From Oreocharis arfaki (taxonomy: Eukaryota; Chordata; Aves; Passeriformes; Paramythiidae): a stretch of DNA of 64,000 nucleotides. Shown here piece after piece: positions 30,407-55,858 of this stretch. Under the pieces are notes generated by a model. It ran no database searches and was not told the DNA's origin. It worked only from the letters and a program-made list of their open reading frames with translations. The stretch is from positions 124,001 through 188,000 of the forward strand of contig VZRR01012749.1 of NCBI GenBank assembly GCA_013398015.1. Direction: 5' to 3'. Position numbers and translations under genes: made by a program. How positions within the stretch are numbered: the first letter of the stretch is position 1; each line of letters starts with the position of its first letter.

Positions 30407-32864
30407 TAAACTCTTTCTTTAAAAACGTATTTGTAAAAGTTTACAGCATAAAAATAATATCTCATGGCTATAAATGTGACGTAGTACAAATTCTACAAAT
30501 ACAACTGTAAACCTAGAAAAATGTTAACTCTTTGGTACCTTAGTCTGAGCTCTGCTTTTTCCTTTGCCCTCATGATGATCTTGACAGAGAGCATGGAGAT
30601 AGGTGCTGCTGCTGTTCAGAAAGGCTGCAGAGGAACAGTGTGATGCCAGCAAGCCAGCACAGCAGGATGGGGAGAGGGCACATTTTGGGCTAGATTTGCA
30701 GTTCTGGTACAAGCAATCCATGACGGAGGAAGGAAGAGGAATGATGGGACACTAGAGGCCTGCAAGCACAAGCTGGCTTCCTTGCCTTCTCGTACCCCAG
30801 GCAAGAGTCATCTCACCAAAGTGCTGCTGGAGCAGTTCCCCTGTCTTTGCCAAAGCCAACTAGATCCACCTTGGCACTTCCCAGAGACCTCAGGTGTCTG
30901 GATGAAACATGGGAACTACGCTGGGACCCCAGCAACCCATGTGCTGGCCCATGAAATCCTATTCTTAGCAATATCTGGCCTGCTTTGGGCAAGTCCTGCA
31001 GACGACATGGTGCCTCCACTCTCACAGTCAGCACTGGCCACTCAGCATCCGGGCAGGGCTGGGACCTGCTGCAGGAATGACCTGTGTGGCCCTGGAGCTT
31101 CCCAGTGCTCAGGGAGGACCTGCAGCTGTCCTGGCTGCTCTTTGCCTGAGCAACCACCCGAGGCAAAGGATGCCAAGATGTTGCTGAGGGCCACCAAAGG
31201 GCAACCTCTGTGTTCTCCAAGTGGGAGCACAGACAGGCTGCATCCAGGCACCCTGGTCATCCTGGAACCTGAGCTGAGCACTGAGCCCACCCAGGGCTCT
31301 TCCTTGCACTTGTGCGTCGGAACAGGGGGTTTGCCTCCTTAGCACTCCGTGAAATCCCCTTCTCCAGATCTGCCAGCTTTGCACAGACCTCGAGCTTCCC
31401 CACAGGCAAACCCTAACTGCCCAGTGCCCTTTATTTGTGGTGCTGCCTCTCCCCCAGCCCAGAACCCTGACTGGGAAGAAAGAGAAGAGCTGCTTCTCAC
31501 TTCTGGCTGACTTCCTCTGGCTGCACATCTGCACTGCTCTTCTGCCCCCCATCCCCGTGGGACCCTGTCACAGTCCCCTTGGCAGGTGAACAGAGACAAT
31601 TTAGTTACAAGTAAAGTCCGCTGTGCTCTACATTTCTTAACACAACACAAACAAACACTAAACGTGACACTCGCGCTTAAGAAAATAACACACTCAAACT
31701 GAGAAGGACAAAAGGATTAAAACCTGTGCACACATCAGTCTGAGAAACACCTTAAATGTGGAAAGAGACACCGGAGTGCTGCATTAGTTTCCGGGATACA
31801 CGTAGGAAATAGTGACTGGCAGTAGGATTATGCATATACTGGTTCTGATAACAATGTAACAGCTGTAGAGTAAAATATAACCTACAAATAAAAAGATATT
31901 GCACTAGAGATGGGCCCAAGCTGTGGCATGTGTTCCTTCGTGAGGGGCTCAGCTTGGGTCCACCTCTAAACACAAAAACACACCCAAACAAAAATACTGA
32001 TCATCAAAACAGAAAACCCAGTGGGACCAGTTTCCTTCAGAGTCCCACCAGAGAAATTATGGCTACAAAACTGAAGGGCCTAGAACAGCCAAACATTTCT
32101 CCTGGCCCTCACCTGCCAGGCCACGCAGGGACTGGAATGCTGGCAGCAGAGAGAGGGGGAGTGTGGGGCTGGATCTGTCACTCCCAGCTCTGCCAAGCCC
32201 TCTCTTCGAGGGATGCTTAACAAAATATGTCAGCTTTGCCCAGCTGACAGCTTGTCCTTGGCTGAGGAGGTCTGGTCACTGCAACTTGCTAAAGGTGCTG
32301 TGAAAGGTTGAGTAAGGACAGGAAAATACCACAAAGTGCAAGACTCAACCCTTAAAATCACAGGGCCAAGGGCAAGTATTTGGTCGTATTCCTCTGGAGT
32401 GGGGAATGGTACCATTTTGCAAAGAGTCTGGCGTACCTACTTTAAGAAGGAATAAGGAGGTGGAGTTAGCATCCCATCAGCAGCCAGAACGGGTTTGATG
32501 CAAAGAATAATTGCAGTAAATCTACAAACGGGACAAAATGCAACAGGCATCCAAACGTAGCTAATGCCCAGCTAATAGGACAGGATACCTGAGCTCCCCC
32601 AGCAGGGAGATCTCCCCTTTCAGGACTGTGGAAACTATTTGATAGTGGGAAATCAGTAATTTAATTAGCAATTAAATCTGTACAAGATGAAGTTTGGAAT
32701 AGGATTTTTGAAATAAGTAAATGGCCAAAGGCAAAGTGAGAAGGTGTTAATTGATGGGGAAATCTTTGGGCTGGATGGAGGTAGTAAAAGTAGCTCTTGC
32801 AGATTGTTCTTGTTGCTAGAAGTGTCTAATATTTTTATTAGTCAGTCCAGCCCAAAAATAACAG

Positions 32865-33210
32865 TTTGTTAACAACATTTGCTGATGACCCAATGTCTGG
32901 AACAGCAGGGTGTATCTTGGTGAGAAATGCTGGAAGTGCAGAAAGACGTAGGTGCCTAGATTGGTCAGAGGATGACTCCAAGCTCTCAGTATGTTGTGGC
33001 TGGGAAAAGCCCAATATTATCCAAAGCTATCTTGCTTGGACCAGGCAAGTCCAGACCAGCACAGACCAGAACTGTTAATGCCCTGTGTGAGGTCTAGGTT
33101 TGACCTTACCTGGAGTACTGGGTACTTCTGGTCACCTTTGATAGAGAAGGATGAATTGAAAATGGAGCTGGTGCAGACAGGGGCTGTCAGGATGACCTGA
33201 TGTGCCATCC
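32865..33210 (+). repeat. Old CR1-type LINE ORF2 fragment
   Basis: Blocks recall the 3' part of a CR1 reverse transcriptase: TTTGCTGATGACCCAA (the FADD-type motif), then ACCTGGAGTACTGGGTAC, TTCTGGTCACC and GGAGCTGGTGCAGACAG. All lie in the right order and orientation. The fragment is strongly decayed, with stops in every frame. Confidence 0.6.
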
Positions 33211-35392
33211 TATGGGCTCAAGTGGCAGTGACACAGATCCTACCAAGCACCTTAGACGTTAGAAAAATCAAGCAGTCTGACCCAAAGGATCTCATCAATT
33301 ACTGCTTCTCTGCAGTGGGGATCATTTAATGAACTGTGGCCATAGGAGATGGCTCCTTCATTACAAGCAGGAGGAACAGAGGATGGAAAAACAACTGTCA
33401 TTCACAGTATGTTTCCTATGGATGGTGGGGAATCTGACCACATAGGCTGAAAATATCCTCTGCCGACTGCCAATAAAAGTGCTATTTCTTATGTTCACAT
33501 TTTAACAAGGACATCAGCCCACAAAACACCTACTCCTCCTTCAGCTGCATAAATGGCAGCACTGGAATGGTAGGAAACTTAAAACAGAAGCTGTTTTGCT
33601 GAGGATTTCTGGCAGAAGTTTCTTATCTTGAAAATAAATAAATTCTCAGTGGCTCTGAGGTGGCAGAAGCCCAGCAAGATGCTCACTGAATTTCTGATTT
33701 TGTAAACCTGCCTGTGCAGTTCCTGTAGGATGCACAGCGAGATGTGCATGAGTAGGGCAACGAAGGGGTTAATGGAAGTAGGGGACATGTAGTGAACAGA
33801 GCTTTGTGTGAAGTGAAACTCATTTCAGAGAAAAACCTGCTGTCTCCTGTGGTGTCAGACCTGTGGTTTTGGGGGTCCAGCTTTCATCTCTGCAGAGGCG
33901 GGGTTCACAACTGATTTCCAAAGCCTGGTGTTCCTCCTGCTTTGAGTCTGCTCGTTCAAGTGCCAGCTGAGAGCACAAGAAGCCTCAGACCCATCTGTGA
34001 GAAGTGGGGAAGGAGGTGAGAAGCAGGGGGAAGGTCTGGGCCCTTTTAATTTTTAAAGCACTCTCCAAGAGAGAGGAATCCTCCCCTATTCCTCTTGCCC
34101 TGCTCGGTTCCCTGTGACATGTCACAGCCCTGGCAGGCTGCAAGTGGCTCTGCCTGACCCCAGACGGTGGCAGGGTGTGAGATACAGTTCAGCTGTGACC
34201 AAGGAGCTTCCCAGCCTCGCTCTCTCTCCTTCTTTGGAGCGATCCCTGGGTTGGTGTTCTGGCATCCTTATTTCTGCCCATAATCTTGCTGTGACTCAGG
34301 AGGGAAGGGTGAGCCCTCTCATCCTGAGAAAGGGTGTTTGGGTGAACAGTTTATCAAAGGTGAGCTTTTGCTTCCCAAAGATAAGGCACAAGGGCTCTGC
34401 AGCTGGTGTGGTTATATGATTTCCCAGCAGACGAGCTGGGTGTAGTGGCAGTAGATTAATGAATAACCATATTGCTTCCTTATACTGGCCCTGGCTAGTG
34501 GATTAATATATTTGTTCCCTTTAAATCTTCAATGGAGAATAATTAGCTTAGTGTCCACACAGACAACACAAACAACAGTGACTGCCCTCTTTGCTTCTAT
34601 AACCAAGTCATTGTGAGGGCATTTGGAGTTCCTGGCATGCCCCTGGGGCTCCTGGTGCCATGCTGGGCACAAAAGGGTGTGACAGCCTCTAGGTGGACGC
34701 AGAGCTGTGCCCCAGAGCTATGAATACCTGTAGTGCTTGTGATGCTCTATCCACCACAGAAGAGCTGTCAAGAGAGGAAAAGGGTAATTCCGTACCTCCC
34801 AGACACTGGCTGGTCTCTTCAGGACATGACTGTGCTTGGAGGAGAATCCAACGTACTCCTGACCTCCAGCAGCTGAACGTGGGTGTTGCAGTCTCTCTAC
34901 ACCCCAGCAGTGGGTGGATTATCTGTCCCAGTGGCATTTCACGGAACCACGGTGTGGCTGGTGCTGAGACCATCAGAGAAGTGCTGGTGCAGAGGAGACG
35001 AAACTCCTTGCCATGGAAGAGGAAGAGGCTGGAGTATCACCTCAGCAATGCACAAAACGGTGTCTCGTGGAGATCCAACCCACGTCTTCCACTTGAAAAG
35101 ATGTTGGTCTGTGAGATGTCTCCCTCCTGCAGTGGTTTGATCACTGAGGAGGATGTGGCAGTGATCTAGAGGGTTTCTGGCACTGAGCCGCCTCTTTTTA
35201 AGGGGGAAGGGGATGGCAATGGGGAAAAGTCTTCAATTCCCCACCCAGCACTGGGAGACAGGAGGGAAGGAAGAATGCTGGGACAGGAGGGGATGTCCTG
35301 ATGTCCAAATGCAAGCATGGCTCTCTGTGACATCTGCGTCAGCCCCTCAGCCGGCCTCTCCGTAAGGAGATGCAAAGTCAGCCCAGCTCTGA

Positions 35393-48958
<13,566 letters not shown>

Positions 48959-51950
48959 GGTGGGCTCCGGGCTTGGTGTCTGAATCCTGCCAAGAGCAAA
49001 GTGACATGAGCACAGCACTCAGCAGAGGATGGATCCCTTGGCTCTCCTGGGCAAGGGTCCCTGAGCCCCCACCCAAGCCCTGGCCTCACTTCTCTACCTC
49101 ATAAACATTCCATCTCTCCCCAGTTTTCAGCCTTTCCCTCCTGGGGGAGGGGGGTGGTTCCCCCTCACGCTGGATCTGCACAAGGAGCAGTTTCTAAGGC
49201 ATCTCCCACTGGTAAACAGGGATTTTGCTGGAGGCTCCAACAGTTGTGTCAACTTTTGCTCATCTCTGCTGGAAATGCCTCTCCCCCCTTGGCAGAGCCC
49301 TGCCTTCCTCCCTCCCTCCCTCTGCTTTACCATTTGCCTTTTTTCTTTAGTTTTTCTTCCCTCAGTCACAGTGAGATAAAACTTGCTAGAAAACAGATCC
49401 CCCTCCAACCCTCCCACATTGTTTGCTCCTTCCAATGAAATAAAAGAAGCCTTGTCATGGCACTTGGTTGCTGGCTGGGGTTAAACCACAACAAGCCCAA
49501 AGAAACTCCACCAAAAATGAGTTTCTTGTATTTAACTTTTAAATACATAAATTTAAGAGAATATCTAAGATTTTTTTTAGTTTAAAATCCTTCTAATCAA
49601 CATTTCTCAAGAAATCTTTTCCACAGAGCTTTTTCAGCCCTCCCTGGTGCAAACCAAGAGCCAAAAGAGATGAGGCCAGAGATCCCTAGGAGCAGGGGTC
49701 TGTCTCCCATGTATTGGGGTAACAGGCACCCCTCCCCATGGCGCCTGCAGGGATGGGAACGAGTATTTCTGAAAAGCAAAATGGACAGATTGACAAGGGG
49801 AAGAGTAAGGGGAAAGGCCTTCTATGTGCCTGGGCAAAGCCTGGGGGAAATGAACTCACTGGGGAACTTGGAGATGCTCCTGCACGGAGCTGAACCTCAC
49901 GGCACACCACGCTGCAACCCAGGGCTGAGCTCCTGCCCTGCCGCTGGGCCACCTCCCAAGGCAGACCCCGAGGAGAAGCCCCTTGTGATGCCAGCAGTGC
50001 TCTGGGGAGCTCTTGCCAGGCTCAAGGAGGGCTAGTGGCAATCTGGAATTGCTGACCCTGCCCCAGGCACCGTCTCTTACTGAGCTCTCGGCTGCCTCTT
50101 GGCCCTGGAGTGGCCTCCCGGTCTGCTTGATGTTAAGGAGGAAATGGTTTTTAAATGACGTGCGCTTGTCAGATGTTTTTATTATTCTCTTGCTTTGGCT
50201 CAACAAAAGTCTGATCTACCATAAATCCTTCCAGGTCTTCAGCTTATTCAGCAGCGTCCCTCTCCCTCCTCCTGCAAAAACTCTCTATGACTCTTTCTCT
50301 CTCTGCGTTTGCCAGAGGGGATAAGAGCACTTAGGGCAAGAGCTGGGGGTGGGTAGGATGAAAGGACGGAGGTGAAATTCAGCCTGTCAATGAATGTGAC
50401 CTCCCTGCACCCACCCTCAGAGAGCACCGAGCTGCCGGAGAGAGGAGGATGGACAATCTAATCTCTGCCCCCCAGGGCAGTGCCATGAGAACAATTACCT
50501 TCGTTTCCCCATTCTCCTTTACAGAGGTGTGTGATTCATCCATTATTCAATGTTCAAGATTGTAAGGACAACCGGGATCCTCTCCTTTCACCCCTCCCTG
50601 CCTGCATGCACAAGCCAGGTTGTATTCACCACCCCAACCCCCCGAATACCTGCCTGTAAGCAGCTAAGATCCTCCCGACCTCATGCCCAGCTTTTATCTG
50701 CCTGTCCAGCTCCACGGCTGTCCCTGTCAGTCCTGCTGCAGGCGAGATCCTGGCCTCCTGTCCCCACACAGACGGCTCCCTCACTGCAGCAGCGATCTCT
50801 GCAGGATCGCTGACGGGCAAACCCCTGCCCTGCCAGCTCAGGGAGCCGGGCACGGGTGTGTGCTGGTGCCGGGCGAGCAGGGGTGCTGCTCTGGCGAGCA
50901 GTGAGAGCCCCACGGCCTCCGCCTGCTGCCTCTGGCTGCCTCCGCTGTGTTCATAGCTGGTTTTAATAAAGCCGCTGGTTTTGCAGAAAGGCATTTCTCT
51001 CGGAGATGCTTCCCAAGCAGAGTGGGAGGGTGGCAACGTCTCGCAAAAAGTGGTGACCTCTCCCTTGTTTGTGTGCTCGGGCCGGGGCGAGAGGCATGCT
51101 CAGAGACGCTGGCTGAGCTCTGCCTGTGCTGCGGGAGGCAGAGGGACAAGCCTTTCTCTCGCTGTGACGGGGACACGTGTGCTTGCACTTGTGGGTGCGC
51201 ACAGGCATTTCACAAGGGCTGCGAATGCACCCAGCTCACTGCCAGCCTCGAGAGCACTTGTTTCTCTCCTCAGTCCCAGCTTTTGTTCTTAGCAGGAACT
51301 GTAAGTGCCACTAAGAGTGCCAGCCAAGGAGGAGCAACCCCACTCAGTGATCCAAAAGCAGGCACACAGATGTTATCCCACCCAGAGATCCAAACACAGG
51401 CACCTACATGATGCTCAGCTGCCTTGGGTGGTCTCCTCCCACCCCTATGGGTTAGGAGGGTGCCACGGACCCCTCAGACTTCCACATCCTTCCCACAGGC
51501 CAGGACCTGAATATTTTCAAGCCATGAGACCCTTCGCCTTCACCCATCCAGGCACAATCATGGAGGCTGGGGAGCTCCTGCAGCAATGCCACGTCCAGCA
51601 CCCTTCACTCATCCCTGCAGCTCCGTGGCAGCCTCCCACCTCACAGCCACCAAGGTGCTGCCCCAGCTGTCCGTCCCCATGTTATACCCCTTACCATCTT
51701 TCCCTCCCTGCCAGCACTGGTACAGACCTTCCCTCTGCCCCTCTCCAGCTCGGCGATGTGAAGGCAAACCGGTCCTGGCCAGGCAGAGCTTTTCTCTTGA
51801 GCCGCACTGTTTATTATTCTAAAGGAGGAATTTGGCTGGGAGAGGAGACAGGAGGTCGGCTGGCTCGCGGGGCAGCCGCGCTGGCTGGGTGACACAGCCC
51901 CACAGCACATTCAGCCCCACATGCCTGTGGGGTGGCTGTGCTCCCCGGGG

Positions 51951-51988
51951 GCTCAGGTCCCGGGGGGGAGCTCGGGTCCCGGGGGCCA
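51951..51988. repeat. GC-rich minisatellite, period 19
   Basis: GCTCAGGTCCCGGGGG is followed 19 bases later by GCTCGGGTCCCGGGGG. The unit has a palindromic CCCGGG core and G runs. Confidence 0.75.
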
Positions 51989-54900
51989 CGCTGGGGCTTG
52001 GCCAAGTGCCGTGGGGGAGGCTGGTCCCCGACAGTCGGCACGTCCCTGCTCGCCCCGCGCTACGCCCAGCGAGGCTGGAGCCGGGCACTGCTGGACTGAG
52101 AGGGTCTGGGAGTGTTTGGAGCCCAAACAAGGCACAGATACAGGAACTGTCCCTGACTGGTGACACAGACACTGCCTGTCCTTATCTCCCCTCTGTAACC
52201 ACACCAGCCTGGCTGAGCAGAGAGCAGACCCAACCCTGAGGCTGCTGGCTTTCCCAGCTGGCAAAGGAGAGTGTCCCATGGCTGGCTGAGGTCAGGCACC
52301 GCTGGAATCCTGTTTGAGCATCTCTGGCCTTGTGTTCTTGCAGGGGGGTTCTGGGGGATTGAATAAAAGGGGTCACCCCAAAATCCCGGAGCAGCAGTGA
52401 GCACAGGGCTCTGACAGCCTGTGATCCCACAGACAGGACACAGGCGAGAGGGCCAGAGCAGAGGTCAAACAGCACGGCCAGGGCCACAGCTGCGCCAGGA
52501 CCGGGATTCAAGTCTCATGATTCCCCATCCCATGACTACGCAGCTTTTCCAGAGCAGCCCGCTCCCATTTCTCCTGCATCCCAAATCTGATGACAGCTGA
52601 GCTTTCTCCTCCGCCTCCTCTCTCACTCCCTCGCTCGAGCGGCCGGGGGCTGATGCCTCTGTGGCTGATGAACTTAGACAGGAATTTCTGCAGCAGGAGC
52701 AGGGCAACGCCCAGGGTTTTGGATACGAGGAAGAGATGTATCCAGCCTCTGCTGGGGATGGTACCACCTTAATTTAGGGAGCCACCTCTACCACTCCTTG
52801 CACCTCAGAGTGCCTCACTAAGCAGCTCCAGCATCACCAAACCTTGCTGATTCATTAACATTCCCCTACTCCAGACCTCTCTCTTCTTTAAGAATGCTAG
52901 TAAGCCCAAGATGCCTTTGCTAATGCCCAAAATATGCTGTGTGGGTTCAGTCTTCACTATTCTTGGGTAACAAGGCAAGAATTTTCTCTGGTTTTCTCTG
53001 CATGCCCTGCCACACCTCTGAGCCCCCTTCCCTCTGCGCTTGCTCCCTGAGTGTCTCCCAGCATCGTGGCAGAATGCACACGGCAGCCACTGCTGGCACG
53101 GACACTGCACGGCACTGCCTGTCCCTAAGCACGGATTGTGTGGGACAGGGCCATTTCCAGCCCTGTAAATGTCGTAAACCATGGGAGAGGATGGGTCAGG
53201 AGCTCCAAGGATGTTCTCCCGGTCCACTGCCCACCTCCCCAGCATGCCTAGACCATGTTTCTTGCCTCTCCACAACCAGTGCCCTGTGCAGAACCAGTGT
53301 GTGTGGGGGGGCCCCACAAGCACCCCCAGAGCTGTGGGAGCTGAGAACCAGCCTGCAGAGCTGGTGCACAGAGAAGGGGGTTGCTCAGCACGCTGGGGAG
53401 CAGGAGAACAGCCACAGCTGCCCTGGCAGCCGCCCTGGCAGGAGCTCTGGTCCCTACAGACCATTAGTCACCAGTATGAGGATGTGCTGTTTGCTGGAAA
53501 TCAGGGTGCACAGCCCTCTCTCAGCAAATTCTGTTTGTATTTCCTGGGGCAATTCCTGCATCCATTGCCCCACATTGCTCTCCTCCCTGGCCATGCTCTC
53601 CTTGCCCTCTTTGCTGCTCCTGTGGTGTTGGGCAGAGGTGCTGGATGCTGGCCCTGCCTGTGGGGGCACCTCGCCTGACCGGGAAGGAGCTCTCACTCAG
53701 CCGCCAATCCTTTCCCTTCCTCTGGATTTCTATTTCTAGCCCCTTTCCTAGCAGGGCTGTGCTTCCAGGCGCTCCCACAATGCTCAATGGCCCTGCCGCC
53801 CTGCCAAGCAGGCAAGGGACATCTGGTGCAAATTAGCGGGAAGTCAAATATACTTCATTTCTCCTTTGTCTAAGCGCATCTGAGTCATTAAGTGAAATCA
53901 TGGGTGCCCATATCCAATAAAAATTTCCCCGTATGGATGCCTTGATCAATACTGCTCGCAGCCAGGGAGCAAAGGCTTTCCTGGCAGGGGGAGGGGGACA
54001 CCACCCCCCACTTTGGAAGGCAAAAGGCTCCCTGAGCAAAGGCTGGTGACCCCTGAAACCCAAACCTTGCTTGTCCGGCAGTGAAACTCCTTGGCTTGTC
54101 CTGTTTTCCTCTGCCACCCTCCCTCTGGCCTCTGCAACTGCTTCTTTCCCACCCTTTAATCTAAATAAAACTGAGTGGTTGGTTGTTTTTTTTTTTTCTT
54201 TTTCCCTTGGCTGGAATTGTCCGGAGTTGCAACATCTCTCCTCTGGGGTCCCTCGGCTCCCATGACACCGTGTTTACTCACAGGCCAGATTATCATCACA
54301 GAGCCCTTTTTCTTTTTCCCAGCAAAAGGCTAGAATTAGGCAGGGCACACACATGGGGAGCCTGTCATCCCAAAGCCCATAAACGGCTACTGATAAAGCA
54401 CAGAGGTAGGAAATCTGAAACCAGACTGAGGAGCAGCAGGGCTGGGGAGTCCCTGTGTCCCACAGACCATCCCTGCCCTGGGGTGAACACCTGGGAGCAA
54501 AACCCTCCTCACCTGGCCACCTGCCAGTGCCAAGGGGGCCCTGAGGCTTTACCCAGACACTGTGAGACCAGGGGATGCTGAGAGCCCTGGGAACCTGTTG
54601 GCAACGTGCTGGATCTGGGGGTGTTTCAGTCTGGGAGAGGTGAAGCTTTGCAAGCACAGGCTGTGTCATTAATGCCAGAACCCTCTGAGTGGTTTTGAGA
54701 GAGCTCCTTGGCTGTGAAGATGTGACTAAAGCCACAGCCATGGTATGGACTGAGCTCTCTAGGAGCTGGGAAAAGCATGGGCAGATGCCACCTCTGAGGA
54801 TGAGCTGAGGGACCAACCCAGGGACACTGTGCCCTCAGAACGGGATAGTTCTCCTGCTGACCTCTGCAGCAGGGAGCAGATCTGACATGACCAAAGCCCC

Positions 54901-55790
54901 TGCCCAGGACCCCAGATTCTGGTGCCCAGCCTCAGCGGCACCTGGAGAAGGTGACTGTGTGGTCATGAGGGTCCTGCACTAGATGTCAGCACACGAGGTG
55001 GCACACCCAGCCTCCTCCAGGCCAGCCTGCCACAGGCTTTGACAGCATCTGACAGAGAGCTGAAAATGAGGACAGTGACCCCAAAGCAGGGGAGGGAGAC
55101 TGCCAGGGAAGATGACAAGTCCACACTGAGCCCCAGCAGTGTGATTCAGCTGCCCAGGGGTCAGCCATGTGAGGAATGGGGTGGGGAGGCGAGCCCCACG
55201 CAGCCCTGTCTGACCACAGCCATCCTCCCTGTCCGAGTTGGGGGGAGACCACGACGTCCCCACACAGAACCCAGCAAATCTCCAGCCATGGGCTGTCCAC
55301 AACACGTCACTGTGAGGAGCCAGCACAGAGGGACGTGGGACCAGGGCGAGCCCTGCACTCTCACCCACATCCCCTCCTCTTTCCCCCTCTGTTTTAAGCC
55401 CATGGGAGATGGAGGAAACGAGTGACCCATTTAGTGCAAGTTCAGAATAAAAAGAAACATCTGTTTGGAGAGGTGCCAGTGTTATAAATAATCCCCCAGC
55501 CCCGAGTGATGGCATTCACGGCCCTTTCGGCTGCGCATGCTCCCCGGCTTCCGCTTTCAGAGGCGAGGCCAGACCCTGGGGGCTGCTCCCTGGAGCCTGC
55601 AAGCTTGGCCCAGACTGTGGGAAAACCCTGGGTGAGGACCAGGGTTCACCTGGGCCTGGGGAAGGAGGGAGGAGGTGTTGGGAGGAATGGCTGCCACGTG
55701 CCGGGCAATGCCCAGCTGTCCCTTGCTGCATCTCCGGCTTCTTGCCCTGGTCAAATCCTGCCCACCTCCGTCTCCCTGGGGTGCCTGGGC

Positions 55791-55858
55791 CATGGTGGTG
55801 CTGGGGCTGGCTCATGGTGGTGCTGGGACTGGTCTGGGGTGGTGCTGGAGGCTGGCCA
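55791..55858. repeat. Minisatellite, about three copies of a 22-bp unit
   Basis: CATGGTGGTGCTGGGGCTGG is repeated at 55813 with one change, and a third, shorter copy (GGGGTGGTGCTGGAGGCTGG) follows. Confidence 0.8.

Larger units (their letters stand above)
30380..35392 (-). other. PDGFRB: PDGFRB 3' UTR and downstream flank (end uncertain)
   Basis: This is minus-strand sequence after the PDGFRB stop. Candidate polyA hexamers on that strand are ATTAAA 34045-34050, AATAAA 32834-32839, AATAAA near 31427-31432 and ATTAAA near 30400. The stretch 30400-30540 is AT-rich and reads like a typical transcript terminus, so a long UTR of about 5 kb is possible. A shorter UTR ending near 34 or 32.8 kb cannot be excluded. 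No coding region is supported here. Confidence 0.45.

Noticed and set aside
52939..53739. A 266-codon plus-strand open frame in PDGFRB intron 1
   Set aside because: No recognisable domain, no splice context, composition like GC-rich noncoding DNA, and overlapped by comparable frames on the other strand.
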